DNA of 64,000 nucleotides. Source: JAIOHN01 sp038258185. Its GTDB lineage: Bacteria > Chloroflexota > Anaerolineae > Aggregatilineales > Phototrophicaceae. Each line of letters starts with the position of its first letter. Position 1 is the stretch's first letter. The notes beneath the pieces were generated by a model. It searched no databases. It saw only the letters and a program-made list of their open reading frames with translations, and had not been told where the DNA came from. Shown in pieces: positions 8,915 through 17,499 of this stretch. The position numbers were made by a program, and so were the translations under genes. Where the stretch lies: the NCBI GenBank assembly GCA_038258185.1, contig JBBSQD010000006.1:1-64000 (forward strand), given 5' to 3'.

Positions 8915-9823
8915 ATGCAGCGGGCAACTAAAGAAACACTATATTTTGAAACAGGTGCGGATAATCCGGTGACGCTGCGGGTGCAGCCCGGTGAAACTTT
9001 TGAAATCGAAACCCAGATGAACGCCGGCCCGTGGCTGGATACCCACCCCAACGGCGCGGCATTGCGTCAGAAAATTCGCGGCGGCAATCCATCCAGCGGC
9101 TGTATCTATGTCGAAGGCGCGCAACCCGGCCAGATGCTGACCGTTTACATCGGCCCGATTGACCTTGATCCGATTGGCTATACCAGCTTTGGCGGTCAGA
9201 ACGGTGCTATGCCCGGTTGGCTGGGCGGCTCCGGCATTGGCCGCCAGAGCCGCGTCGTCGAAATCAAAGACGGCCTTGTCCATTGGAGCGACCAGCTAAA
9301 ACTGCCCGTCGCACCCATGATGGGATTTGTCGGAGTCGCGCCTGCCCATGAGCGCTACCACAACGGCTGGGGTAGTTATTGGGGCGGCAATTTCGACGTG
9401 CAGGAGATCACAACGGGCGCGTCAGTCCAGTTAGCCATCCACCATCCGGGGGCGCTGCTGCACATCGGCGATATGCACGCCATTCAGGGTGATGGTGAAA
9501 TCTGTGGAGCAGGTGGGATTGAGGCTGAAGGGCGCGTGCAGATCCGCTGTGAACTGAGCGATAAACCCGCGTCAATGTACTGGCCGCGCATCATCAACGA
9601 CACGCACATCATGACTGTTGCGATGGCGCGTCCTGCTGAAGATGCCTTCCGGCTGGCGCTGGAATCGCTGGTGCTGTGGCTGGAAGAAGATTATGGTTTC
9701 TCGCGCGGCGAAGCCTATCTCTACCTGGGGCAAGTGCTGGAGGCGCGCTGCACACAGTTCGTCAACCCGACTTTTACCTATGTCGCCAAGATCGCGCGGC
9801 GCTTTCTGCCGGAAATTGGCTGA
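8915..9823 (+). CDS. Acetamidase/formamidase family protein
   Basis: About 302 residues matching the FmdA/AmdA fold throughout: NPSSGCIYVEGAQPGQMLTV, PMMGFVGVAP, WGGNFDVQEITTGASV, LLHIGDMHAIQGDGEICG and the C-terminal DYGFSRGEAYLYLGQ. These enzymes hydrolyse formamide or short amides to ammonia and the acid; some members have other amide substrates. AAGGTGA precedes the ATG at 8915. It lies directly downstream of malate synthase and ends in a strong terminator. Cytoplasmic; no signal peptide. Confidence 0.88.
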   Translation: MQRATKETLYFETGADNPVTLRVQPGETFEIETQMNAGPWLDTHPNGAALRQKIRGGNPSSGCIYVEGAQPGQMLTVYIGPIDLDPIGYTSFGGQNGAMPGWLGGSGIGRQSRVVEIKDGLVHWSDQLKLPVAPMMGFVGVAPAHERYHNGWGSYWGGNFDVQEITTGASVQLAIHHPGALLHIGDMHAIQGDGEICGAGGIEAEGRVQIRCELSDKPASMYWPRIINDTHIMTVAMARPAEDAFRLALESLVLWLEEDYGFSRGEAYLYLGQVLEARCTQFVNPTFTYVAKIARRFLPEIG

Positions 9824-9828
9824 TTTTC

Positions 9829-9863
9829 CGGGGCGGAATCATCCGCCCCGTTTCTGTTTCTAT
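9829..9863 (+). terminator. Rho-independent terminator
   Basis: Perfect 9-bp GC-rich stem (9829-9837 with 9842-9850), tetraloop ATCA, then a T-rich tract. It ends the aceB/amidase-like transcript and reaches the stop of the convergent phosphoesterase gene. Confidence 0.8.
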
Positions 9864-10657
9864 TCAGCTTTGGGATAACGATGGTGGCGGATGTAGGTCT
9901 GGTCATCAGTGATGCTGACGACATTAAAACCGGGGTCAGCATCCGGCTCATAAGTCGTATCGGTCTGACCCGGCCAGCCGTGAATCTGATACCAGCTGCT
10001 CAACACGCTGCAATAGAGAATGCCATCGCGCAGTACCTGCTGATTCTGATGAATGTGGCCGAAGAATACCCCGCGCAGACGTTCCCGCGCAGGCAGTAAA
10101 ACACGATGGAAATCCTCACCATTGGTCATCCGCATAAATTCATCCAGCCACGGCACACCCACCGCCAGCGCATTATGATGCACTGCCACCACCAGCGAAC
10201 GGTCATCGGGTTCTTTACACAGTTTTTGAAGCCAGTCGAGCTGTTCATCCACAATAAAACCCGCCGGGTCAGGTGCTGGCCCGTTGCTGTCCAGACAAAC
10301 AATCTGCACGTTACCGGCATCAAATGTGTAATGGTAATAAGGCTTGATATTTTCTTCCTGCAAAAAAACCCGCTGCAACATCTGCGAATCATCATGGTTA
10401 CCGGGGATATAATGGACGGGATATTGAATTTCATTCAGGATTTCCCGCGCCAGCAGATAATTGGCTTCGGTCGCTTCCGCCGCGACATCCCCGGTATGCA
10501 GCACAAAATCCGGCTTGAACGGCAAGTTATTGATCTGACGTACCAGCGCACGGGCAGCTTCTGCCGGGGGGACGGCCTGATTGGCATTGGTAACAGACGG
10601 GTCAGCGGTAATGTGAGTGTCGCTGATGTGAATAAAACGGATAACAGGCTCAGCCAT
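9860..10657 (-). CDS. Calcineurin-like metallophosphoesterase (CpdA-like)
   Basis: About 265 residues with all five metal-binding blocks of class III phosphoesterases in order: ISDTHIT, HTGDVAAE, IPGNHDD, VAVHHN and FFGHIH. The spacing matches the cyclic-nucleotide phosphodiesterase CpdA/GpdQ subgroup. Two metal ions bridge over the Asp/His set to hydrolyse phosphodiesters or monoesters; the natural substrate is not readable. AAGGA is six bases from the ATG at 10657, so I use that rather than the ATG six bases upstream. Soluble, no signal peptide. Confidence 0.88.
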   Translation of the reverse strand: MAEPVIRFIHISDTHITADPSVTNANQAVPPAEAARALVRQINNLPFKPDFVLHTGDVAAEATEANYLLAREILNEIQYPVHYIPGNHDDSQMLQRVFLQEENIKPYYHYTFDAGNVQIVCLDSNGPAPDPAGFIVDEQLDWLQKLCKEPDDRSLVVAVHHNALAVGVPWLDEFMRMTNGEDFHRVLLPARERLRGVFFGHIHQNQQVLRDGILYCSVLSSWYQIHGWPGQTDTTYEPDADPGFNVVSITDDQTYIRHHRYPKAE

Positions 10658-10788
10658 GCGCATTCCTTTAATTTATATCAACGTGTATAACATGAAGGTA
10701 GCGCAAAGTAGTTATCTCGAAAAGAGGCCAAAGCCAAATGTGCGCCCAATTATTCGGTTGATCACAGAGAATTGGCTATAATTAAAGC

Positions 10789-11691
10789 ATGAAAACAATC
10801 ATTTGCTGTCTCATCATTTTGATTATCGGATCGGCTTGCAGTAGCACAGGTGAGCCGGAAGCGATTGCTGACCTGCCGACCGTGGTGGTTTTGCCAACGC
10901 TGCTACCCAGTGGAACGCCGACAGAAACTTCGGTTTTCACCGAGACTGCTACCGCGACAGAAACACTGACCCTCACGCCAACTCTGACGGAAACGGTCAC
11001 CGTGACACCCAGCGCAACCATCACCGAAACCCCCTCACCAACGGTGACGGATACCGCCACACCCACGCCAGAACCACAGGCGGTTGGTTCGTTACTGGAA
11101 CTGGCTATGCAGGCGACGATTTTACCATCCACTTTTCTGCCGCCAACAGTTCCGACTCAATCGCAGCCGGATCTGGTTTTCCCGACCCAGAATGTCCCCG
11201 TGACGTGTACTTATCCGCCGCCGGGTGGCTTCAACACCATTTTCGTCGGCAATCCTGAACTCAGCCAGCAGTTAGGCTGTCCGCAGGGAACACCACCGCA
11301 GCCGCTGGAAATTGTCGGCACGGCCCAGGAGTTTGAAGGCGGCTCGATGATCTGGCTGCAAGGGCCGATTTACGTGCTGTATAACGATGGCACTTTCCGC
11401 CGTTACGAGGATACGTTTGTCGACGGTGTAGACCCGGAAACACTCGGAGAAAATCCACCTGCCGGACGCAGCGAACCCCGCCGCGGTTTTGGCAAAGTCT
11501 GGCATGAGAATCCCGAAGTGCGTCAACGGTTGGGCTGGGCTTTTGCTGAGGAACTGGGCGGCCCGATCACCTATCAACGGTTCGACCAGGGCCTGATGAT
11601 CTATATTTCCCTGCGCACACAGATTCTCTCACTGGCGGAAGATGCCAGCGGCTTCAGCGGCACCTGGCGATCTTTTGTCGGCAGTTATTAA
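10789..11691 (+). CDS. Lipoprotein with Thr-rich stalk and duplicated LGFP-like C-terminal module
   Basis: 300 residues. A signal peptide ending in IIGSAC (Cys17) looks like a lipobox, so it is probably a lipid-anchored exported protein. Residues 30-95 form a low-complexity Thr/Pro/Glu stalk. The C-terminal ~170 residues appear to hold two related units, one beginning NPELSQQLGCPQG and one NPEVRQRLGWAFAEE. Each is followed by an aromatic strand (FEGGSMIWLQG, FDQGLMIYISL), reminiscent of LGFP-type cell-surface repeats. Function unknown; an envelope-binding or structural role is an inference. Confidence 0.7.
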   Translation: MKTIICCLIILIIGSACSSTGEPEAIADLPTVVVLPTLLPSGTPTETSVFTETATATETLTLTPTLTETVTVTPSATITETPSPTVTDTATPTPEPQAVGSLLELAMQATILPSTFLPPTVPTQSQPDLVFPTQNVPVTCTYPPPGGFNTIFVGNPELSQQLGCPQGTPPQPLEIVGTAQEFEGGSMIWLQGPIYVLYNDGTFRRYEDTFVDGVDPETLGENPPAGRSEPRRGFGKVWHENPEVRQRLGWAFAEELGGPITYQRFDQGLMIYISLRTQILSLAEDASGFSGTWRSFVGSY

Positions 11692-11700
11692 TTCAACGAG

Positions 11701-11730
11701 GAAGGGCTGTGATGTGTGTCACAGCCCTTC
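11701..11730 (+). terminator. Strong hairpin after the lipoprotein gene, no T tract
   Basis: Perfect 12-bp stem (11701-11712 with 11719-11730) and a 6-nt loop, 10 bases after the stop codon. No T run follows, so this is a possible 3' end stabiliser or a processed terminator rather than a classical one. Confidence 0.45.
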
Positions 11731-11759
11731 GCAATGCGACTTAAACACAGGAAAAATCC

Positions 11760-12041
11760 ATGCAATCCAAAAATCTGCTTCTGGTTACTTACACGCTGTA
11801 TCCTCCCGCCCAGGATGAAGAACTGGTCGCCAAACTGGAAAAAGCGGATAGTTATGAACTGGACGAAAGCGCGTGGCTGATCTCCACGCCGGAGACTGCG
11901 GCCTATTGGTACAGTCAACTGGAAAAACTGATCTTTGAAGACGACGAACTGACGGTACTGCGCGTGGATATCCATGATGTCGGTGCCGCTGAAGGTCTGA
12001 AAGAAGACATTGAACGCTGGTTGAAATCCCACTCTAGCTAA
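11760..12041 (+). CDS. Conserved small acidic protein, unknown function
   Basis: 93 residues. An alternating beta-alpha pattern (LLLVTYTLYPP, AWLISTPETAAYWYSQL, LTVLRVDIHD) suggests a small ferredoxin-like fold, as in stand-alone SinR/Cas2-like proteins. I see no catalytic residues and no CRISPR array nearby, so that resemblance is topological only. AGGAAAA precedes the ATG. Followed by a weak hairpin and then the pterin dehydratase gene. Confidence 0.55.
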   Translation: MQSKNLLLVTYTLYPPAQDEELVAKLEKADSYELDESAWLISTPETAAYWYSQLEKLIFEDDELTVLRVDIHDVGAAEGLKEDIERWLKSHSS

Positions 12042-12133
12042 ATACAGGCCGCACTCATAAGCGGCTTAACCAGTTGTGTTAAGCTCGGGTCACTAAGAAC
12101 TGAATTGCAAGCAGAACTATAAGGGAGAATACC

Positions 12134-12436
12134 ATGCCACAGGTGACACCTTTAACAGAATCAGAAATTACCGAACAACTCAAGCTGTATCCTGAGTGGG
12201 AACGCGTGGATAATCACATCACGCGGACATTTAAAGCGGATAGCTATATGGCGGGTCTGGCATTAGCCGCAGCCATCGGCACCACCTGTGATGTACTCGG
12301 TCACCATCCTGACCTGACCATCGGCTGGAAAAAGGTGACCGTCACATTTACCACGCATGATGCAGATAACAAACTGAGCGCTAAAGATTTTGAGGCTGCA
12401 CGTAAGGTGAATAACCTGGGCTACAGCCGCGACTAA
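12134..12436 (+). CDS. phhB: Pterin-4a-carbinolamine dehydratase
   Basis: 100 residues, the standard size. The family fingerprint is present: His57-His58-Pro59-Asp60 in LGHHPDL, then KKVTVTFTTHD with His75 and the C-terminal LSAKDFEAARKVNNL. It dehydrates 4a-hydroxytetrahydropterin so that the pterin cofactor of aromatic amino acid hydroxylases can be reduced again. An aromatic amino acid hydroxylase gene lies at 28801 in this window, which supplies the biochemical partner. AAGGGAGA is the ribosome binding site. The next gene starts 5 bases later. Confidence 0.92.
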   Translation: MPQVTPLTESEITEQLKLYPEWERVDNHITRTFKADSYMAGLALAAAIGTTCDVLGHHPDLTIGWKKVTVTFTTHDADNKLSAKDFEAARKVNNLGYSRD

Positions 12437-12441
12437 GCCGC

Positions 12442-12783
12442 ATGAAATGGCTGGTGAGAATTTTCGGCTGGCCACATGAACTGCTGCACGTATTTGCGCT
12501 GCTGCTCATTGGCCGCCGTCCGCAGGTCATCGCACAGACCTATGTGGATATTCCCGCTGATTTATCGACCGGACAGTATATTTTCGTCGCGGGTTTTCCG
12601 GCTTTTATATTTGGCCTGAGTACACTCATTTGTCTGGTAGCCCTGCTGGATGCGCCGGATGTGATGCAGTTTGTGTTCCGCTTGTTTTTAATGAGTATTT
12701 TTTCGGTCGCGACTTTCGGCACGATGGGTGATCTGTACCTGATTGTTCAACGCCTGAACGAGCCACCGACACACAAAAATTAG
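12442..12783 (+). CDS. Small membrane protein with HExxH motif
   Basis: 113 residues. The N terminus carries WPHELLHVFALL, an HExxH zinc-binding motif placed at the start of the first hydrophobic stretch. Two or three further membrane segments follow, with FGTMGDLYLIVQR near the end, where an acidic third ligand would be expected. The layout resembles miniature intramembrane metallopeptidases or the DUF3267 group. It follows the pterin dehydratase by 5 bases and precedes the WD40-like gene by 9, so the three may be one transcript. Enzymatic function is an inference from one motif. Confidence 0.55.
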   Translation: MKWLVRIFGWPHELLHVFALLLIGRRPQVIAQTYVDIPADLSTGQYIFVAGFPAFIFGLSTLICLVALLDAPDVMQFVFRLFLMSIFSVATFGTMGDLYLIVQRLNEPPTHKN

Positions 12784-12792
12784 GATTACTCG

Positions 12793-13878
12793 GTGACAAA
12801 AATCAAAACCTTGCTCTTGCTGATAGTGTGTACAAATATTTTTGTGAACATCCCTATACGGGCTCAGGAACAAGTGATTATCGATCAACCGTTACATGAA
12901 CTGATCATTGATTCTAACATTACAGATATTGAGTGGCACATTAATGGTCGCACTCTTGGGGTAGCAACATCGGATGGTTTCAGAATCTACAGTGGGGATA
13001 TGCAATTAATTACCGACATAAGTACGGGGCACAGCGTTCAGGCTTTTAGCTGGAATCCAGATGGCAATTTATTTGCTACTACCCAGGAAGATTTCATTGA
13101 AATTTGGGCTTGGGGCGAAAATACTGAGCTGGCGAGTAAGTCAGTTACACTTGAAAGTGATGGCTTGCAAATGGCGTTGGATTGGAACACTGACGGGAGT
13201 ATTCTAGCTTCGATTGCTCTAAATTTCCCTCAGTCAGTTTTTATGTCTCAAACTTCAAGTATTGGAAATATTCAATTCTGGAACACCACTACATGGACTT
13301 TACAAAGCCAGTCCACTGATTATTATCTTATCGACCTTCATTATTCGACCACACATTTAATTGACTGGCATCCTACAGATAGCAAAAGTTTAGTTGCAAT
13401 AGGTAACTCCGTTGAACTTGAAGATAATCAGTTTAAATTCACTTCGAATTTAATCGCTTACGTGCTTAACGCTGATACGGGAGATCAAATCCAAGCAGTG
13501 ACTTTAAAATCACCTTTGGCTTATTCGGTGTCATGGCATCCGGATAACGACATGATAGCTGTCGGAAGCGAACCAGGAACTATATTATACGATATGGTCA
13601 ACAGAGAAGAGATAAGTGCTTTAGGTAGTTACTCATTTGATATTGAAGCCCTCAGTTGGCATCCCGATGGGAATTATTTGCTTTCTGAGTCGGACATGAT
13701 TGACATAAGATCAAGCTCTGTAATTGGCGCATTCCAAACGGTAGGTAAAATAAGCGACGTACAATGGAATCCTGATGGAGTTCGGATAGCCATTGGATAT
13801 CAGAATGGAACAATAAGAATTGAAGATGCGACCTTACTCCCTGACTTTCATATACTCACAGCATTACCAACAGACTAG
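12793..13878 (+). CDS. Secreted WD40-like beta-propeller protein
   Basis: 361 residues from a GTG start with AGGA upstream. A signal peptide (KTLLLLIVCTNIFVNIPIRAQ) is followed by repeated blades with the pattern W-x-x-D/N-G: FSWNPDGNLFAT, LDWNTDGSILAS, IDWHPTDSKSLVA, VSWHPDNDMIAVG, LSWHPDGNYLLS and VQWNPDGVRIAIG. Each has a WD-like end such as IEIWAW or IQFWN. This gives about six or seven blades, a protein-binding scaffold outside the membrane. Its DNA is visibly AT-richer than both neighbours, suggesting a different origin. No catalytic motif. The next gene starts 11 bases later. Confidence 0.78.
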   Translation: MTKIKTLLLLIVCTNIFVNIPIRAQEQVIIDQPLHELIIDSNITDIEWHINGRTLGVATSDGFRIYSGDMQLITDISTGHSVQAFSWNPDGNLFATTQEDFIEIWAWGENTELASKSVTLESDGLQMALDWNTDGSILASIALNFPQSVFMSQTSSIGNIQFWNTTTWTLQSQSTDYYLIDLHYSTTHLIDWHPTDSKSLVAIGNSVELEDNQFKFTSNLIAYVLNADTGDQIQAVTLKSPLAYSVSWHPDNDMIAVGSEPGTILYDMVNREEISALGSYSFDIEALSWHPDGNYLLSESDMIDIRSSSVIGAFQTVGKISDVQWNPDGVRIAIGYQNGTIRIEDATLLPDFHILTALPTD

Positions 13879-13889
13879 GTAAAAGTTTT

Positions 13890-14942
13890 ATGTCTCAGAT
13901 CAACCGTGTCCGTTTGGGAATTATTAGTTTTGCACACGGTCATATTCACACCTATATCGACACAATAAAAGATTTTGCTGATGCGACCATCGTCGCTGCC
14001 TGGGATGAAGATGCGGACAGCGGACGCGCTCACTGTGCCAAATATGGCATCGACTTCGAGCCACACCTGGATGCGCTATTGGCACGGGCAGATATTGACG
14101 CAGTCTTTATCACCAGCCCAACCAACCGCCATGCCGAACATACCATTGCGGCGGCGCAGGCTGGAAAACATATCCTGCTGCAAAAACCGATGGCACTGAC
14201 TCTGGAGGATTGTGATGCCATGATTGCCGCGATAGCACAGGCCGGAGTAAAGTTCAGCCTGTGCTATCAGATGCGGGCTGACCCGGTCAATCAGCACCTC
14301 AAAGCGCTGCTGGATGCGGGTACAGTCGGCAAAATCGCGGTGGTGCGACGTCGGCACAGCATCAATGCCCTGTTGAACGCCAACTTTGCACAACCATCAA
14401 ACTGGCACATCGACCCGGTGCAGAATATGGGCATGTTCATGGATGACGCCTCACACGCGGCGGACTGGTTCTACTGGATGCTGGGCAAACCCACCAGCGT
14501 GATCGCTGAAATTGATAATGTCGTGACCACAGCCGCAGCGGATGATAACGGCGTGGCGGTCTATCGGTTTGGACAGGGTGAAATGGGGATTCTGTTTAAT
14601 AGTTCCACCACACTTGCAGCCGAAGCCACCACCGAAATTTACGGCGACAAAGGCACGATTGTCCACAATTATGGCGATGGCCCCTCATCTGGTATTCCAC
14701 GGCCAGCGGGTGGCGTGACCGTGAAAATTTTCCGTGAGGGCGCTGCCGAATGGGAATATCAGGATTTCCCGCACATCACGCAACGTGAACGTATTGGCGG
14801 CGTACCCCGCGCAGTCATTGACTATCTGCAGGGGAAAGCCCCAGCATTAGCCACCGCTGACGAAGGCCGTATCTGTATCGAGATGATTCTCGGCGCATAT
14901 GAGTCATCGCGTGAGGGTCGAAGAGTAAAGTTTAATCAATAG
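13890..14942 (+). CDS. Gfo/Idh/MocA-family NAD(P)-dependent oxidoreductase
   Basis: 350 residues. N-terminal Rossmann domain: VRLGIISFAHGHIHTY, acidic strand end AAWDEDADS, and VFITSPTNRHAEHTIAAAQAG. The active-site strand is ILLQKPMAL, so the usual EKP is QKP with the catalytic Lys retained. The C-terminal domain carries MGMFMDDASHAADWFYWMLG with a His suitable as the proton relay. Members oxidise or reduce sugars and related polyols; the substrate is not readable. It is followed 9 bases later by a short-chain dehydrogenase, so the two may work on one pathway. Confidence 0.85.
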   Translation: MSQINRVRLGIISFAHGHIHTYIDTIKDFADATIVAAWDEDADSGRAHCAKYGIDFEPHLDALLARADIDAVFITSPTNRHAEHTIAAAQAGKHILLQKPMALTLEDCDAMIAAIAQAGVKFSLCYQMRADPVNQHLKALLDAGTVGKIAVVRRRHSINALLNANFAQPSNWHIDPVQNMGMFMDDASHAADWFYWMLGKPTSVIAEIDNVVTTAAADDNGVAVYRFGQGEMGILFNSSTTLAAEATTEIYGDKGTIVHNYGDGPSSGIPRPAGGVTVKIFREGAAEWEYQDFPHITQRERIGGVPRAVIDYLQGKAPALATADEGRICIEMILGAYESSREGRRVKFNQ

Positions 14943-14951
14943 GAGAGAGTT

Positions 14952-15653
14952 ATGGAACGCATTTTAATCACCGGAGCTAATCGCGGCATCGGTTTGGAAC
15001 TGGCACGTCAATACAGTGAGCGCGAAAATACCCACGTCTTTGCCACCACGCGCAATCCGGAATCTGCCGACGAACTTCAGGCACTGGCGAAATCCCGGCC
15101 TGAGCGCCTGACGATTGTCCCGTTGGATGTCACCGATGAAGCCAGTATTCAAGCCGTAGTGGCCACGGTTAAAAAACAGGTCAATGCGCTGGATGTGCTG
15201 ATTAACAACGCCGCCATCAATGTGTCCGAGGGCACCAGCGATCTGTCCGCGTTGGATGCCGAGCAGATCATGCAGGTGCTGCGGGTAAATGTCGTCGCGC
15301 CGGTATTAGTCGCCAGCGCCTTTACGGATTTACTCAAAGCCGGGGATCGGCCTCGTCTGATCAATATTTCGTCCGGTGCAGGGTCAATGACATTCCGCAA
15401 AAGTGGCGGTTCCTATGCTTATTCCACCAGCAAGGCCGGTGTCAATATGATGACGCGCAACCTCGCTTTCGACCTTCAGCCGGTGATTTGCATCGCGCTC
15501 GATCCGGGTTGGGTCAGGACGGATATGGGCGGCCCTGATGCACATTTGGCACCCCACGAATCCATTAATGGTATTTTACAGGTGGTCGACCAGCTCTCGG
15601 CTGAGGATAATGGAAGCTATCGCAACTACAAAGGTGAGACGCTGCCCTGGTAG
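14952..15653 (+). CDS. Short-chain dehydrogenase/reductase
   Basis: 233 residues with the classical SDR elements: TGANRGIG for NAD(P), DVTD, NNAAIN, ISSGAGSM with the catalytic Ser, and YAYSTSKAG with Tyr and Lys. The segment ALDPGWVRTDMGG is typical of the C-factor/sniffer-like subgroup. AGGAGAG precedes the ATG. It is the second of several closely spaced plus-strand genes (13890-17350), with an FKBP gene 16 bases on. Substrate unknown. Confidence 0.9.
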   Translation: MERILITGANRGIGLELARQYSERENTHVFATTRNPESADELQALAKSRPERLTIVPLDVTDEASIQAVVATVKKQVNALDVLINNAAINVSEGTSDLSALDAEQIMQVLRVNVVAPVLVASAFTDLLKAGDRPRLINISSGAGSMTFRKSGGSYAYSTSKAGVNMMTRNLAFDLQPVICIALDPGWVRTDMGGPDAHLAPHESINGILQVVDQLSAEDNGSYRNYKGETLPW

Positions 15654-15669
15654 CGGAAAGGTCATAGGG

Positions 15670-16056
15670 GTGAACCACAAGGAAGACGGCGAAAAGTACC
15701 TGGCGGATAACGCAAAATATGATGATGTCCATGTGACTGACAGCGGCCTGCAATATATCATCCGCAAGCAGGGCGACGGCCCCAAACCCGGCCCAACGGA
15801 TCATGTCGAAGTCAATTATCACGGCACGTTTATCAACAATAAGGCTTTCGACAGCACCTACAGCGATGATCCGGTGATTTTAGACATGGATGATGTGATT
15901 GATGGCTGGCAGGAAGGTCTGCAACTGATGCCGGTGGGGTCGGTCTATAAATTTTATATACCCTACGAACTGGCTTATGGCGAAGAAGGCCTGGAAGACG
16001 AGATTCCCCCTTACGCCATGCTGATTTTTGAGGTTGAATTACTGGCTATCCAATAA
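15670..16056 (+). CDS. FKBP-type peptidyl-prolyl isomerase
   Basis: About 128 residues. One FKBP domain: VTDSGLQYIIRKQGDG, DHVEVNYHGTFINNKAFDST, VIDGWQEGLQLMPVGS, FYIPYELAYGEEG, IPPYAMLIFEVELL. It covers the proline-isomerase active-site Tyr, Asp, Trp and Tyr positions. The open frame extends upstream through the end of the SDR gene, but the GTG at 15670 with AAAGG upstream gives a short N-terminal helix and avoids the overlap. No signal peptide, so it is a cytoplasmic FkpA/Mip-like short form. Confidence 0.88.
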   Translation: MNHKEDGEKYLADNAKYDDVHVTDSGLQYIIRKQGDGPKPGPTDHVEVNYHGTFINNKAFDSTYSDDPVILDMDDVIDGWQEGLQLMPVGSVYKFYIPYELAYGEEGLEDEIPPYAMLIFEVELLAIQ

Positions 16057-16078
16057 AGATCAGGGAAGAGGTCTGATA

Positions 16079-17350
16079 ATGCGATTTCTGGCACGCTTAC
16101 TGGGTTTAACTTCGTTGCTGGCGGCGGGCTTAATTTATCTGCGGATTACATCTATGCGCACGGCGGTTCTGTGGCCGTTGAAGGTCGTTGCGACAGGTGC
16201 AGCATCCGTGGCTGCTCTTCTGGGCGGCATTGCTGCCCTGTTAGGCTGGCGGAATCGGGATGGTCAGGCGGTGGTAATAGGCGCAGTCGGCGCGGCTATG
16301 ACCACGTACTATATCGCCAAAGTCACCACGGAAACCGATAGTTATGATGAGGCTTTTGGCGATGACTGGCGCGCACGTATCCCGGTGCTGCGCCGTCGTT
16401 ACATGCTGCCGCACCGCCTGTCTGCCCGAATGCCAACCACCCACGACCCGCGTGTTGAGTTCGATGTGCCTTACTATACACCGGACAAAAACGAGCCGCG
16501 CACCCTTCGTTGTGATGTCTGGCAGCCCCCGTGGGATGTACGCCCCAGCGGGTTGACCTATGTCTATACACATGGTGGCGGCTGGCATTACGGTTATAAA
16601 GACTTTAACACCCGCCCCTTGTTTCGCCATTTAGCCGCACAGGGACATGTGGTGGTGGACATTGATTATCGCCTCGCGCCGGAAGTCCAGCTTGAAACCA
16701 TGCTGGCGGATATTAAACGCGCCATCATCTGGGTCAAAGCCCATAGTGAGAAATATGACATCAACCCGGAGCGCATCGTTCTCGCGGGTGGTTCTTCCGG
16801 CGCACATATCGCTTTGCTGGCCGCTTATACCGCTAATCAGGCGCCATTTGAACCGGATGATATGAAAGGTGATACCTCTGTGCGGGCGGTGGTCGCTTTC
16901 TACCCACCCGTGGATATTTACGCGTTGTATCAATATGGTGCCAGCGTCTACGATGACCGCTATCCCGGCAAAGATTTGCTGGTGTATATGCTCAAGCAGA
17001 TAGGCCTGCTGCGGCCTGAAGAAATGTTCATCACCCCGCCTAACCTGATGTCTGGCTTGCTGGGTGGCACGCCAGATGATGTGCCGGAGCGTTACGCACA
17101 GGCATCACCGCTGGCCTATGTGGGGGATCATTGCCCGCCGACACTGCTTTTACATGGGCAGGATGATAGTCTGGTCGGTGTGCATCACTCGCGCATCCTG
17201 CGCAATGCGCTGCAGGCCAACGGAGTGGATGTCGCACTGGTCGAATACGCATTGACCGATCATGGCTTTGATCTGGCTTCACCGGATATCTCGCCCTCAG
17301 CCCAGGCGGCCTTTTATGACCTTGAGCGCTTTCTCGCTTTGATGGAGTGA
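16079..17350 (+). CDS. Membrane-anchored alpha/beta-hydrolase (HSL-type esterase)
   Basis: About 423 residues. Two N-terminal hydrophobic stretches (roughly 5-20 and 30-75) anchor it. The hydrolase domain has the oxyanion motif THGGGWHYG, nucleophile elbow AGGSSGAH, acid LHGQDDSLV and His in LTDHGFDLA, the full hormone-sensitive-lipase-family set. Such enzymes hydrolyse carboxylic esters or acyl lipids. The ATG at 16079 has AAGAGG upstream; the frame is open further upstream into the FKBP gene. Transcription ends at a strong terminator 45 bases after the stop. Confidence 0.87.
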   Translation: MRFLARLLGLTSLLAAGLIYLRITSMRTAVLWPLKVVATGAASVAALLGGIAALLGWRNRDGQAVVIGAVGAAMTTYYIAKVTTETDSYDEAFGDDWRARIPVLRRRYMLPHRLSARMPTTHDPRVEFDVPYYTPDKNEPRTLRCDVWQPPWDVRPSGLTYVYTHGGGWHYGYKDFNTRPLFRHLAAQGHVVVDIDYRLAPEVQLETMLADIKRAIIWVKAHSEKYDINPERIVLAGGSSGAHIALLAAYTANQAPFEPDDMKGDTSVRAVVAFYPPVDIYALYQYGASVYDDRYPGKDLLVYMLKQIGLLRPEEMFITPPNLMSGLLGGTPDDVPERYAQASPLAYVGDHCPPTLLLHGQDDSLVGVHHSRILRNALQANGVDVALVEYALTDHGFDLASPDISPSAQAAFYDLERFLALME

Positions 17351-17394
17351 GCCTGCCTGTAACGGCCTGCTCTGGACTTAAAAAACGCTTTCAC

Positions 17395-17435
17395 GATCGT
17401 CTACAATAACCTACTGTAGGCGATCATTTTGTTTT
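17395..17435 (+). terminator. Rho-independent terminator
   Basis: 11-bp stem with one G-U pair (17395-17405 with 17415-17425), 9-nt loop, then ATTTTGTTTT. It closes the 13890-17350 gene cluster. Confidence 0.85.
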
Positions 17436-17499
17436 AACCATGATCCCCCAATCTATCATGCTTATCCCCGATTTTATCTAATCGAGTCTGAGGTGCTGA

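Noticed and set aside
11760..12041. Small alpha/beta protein that might be a Cas2/SinR relative
   Set aside because: No catalytic residues, no cas genes and no repeat array. The resemblance is only in secondary-structure order.
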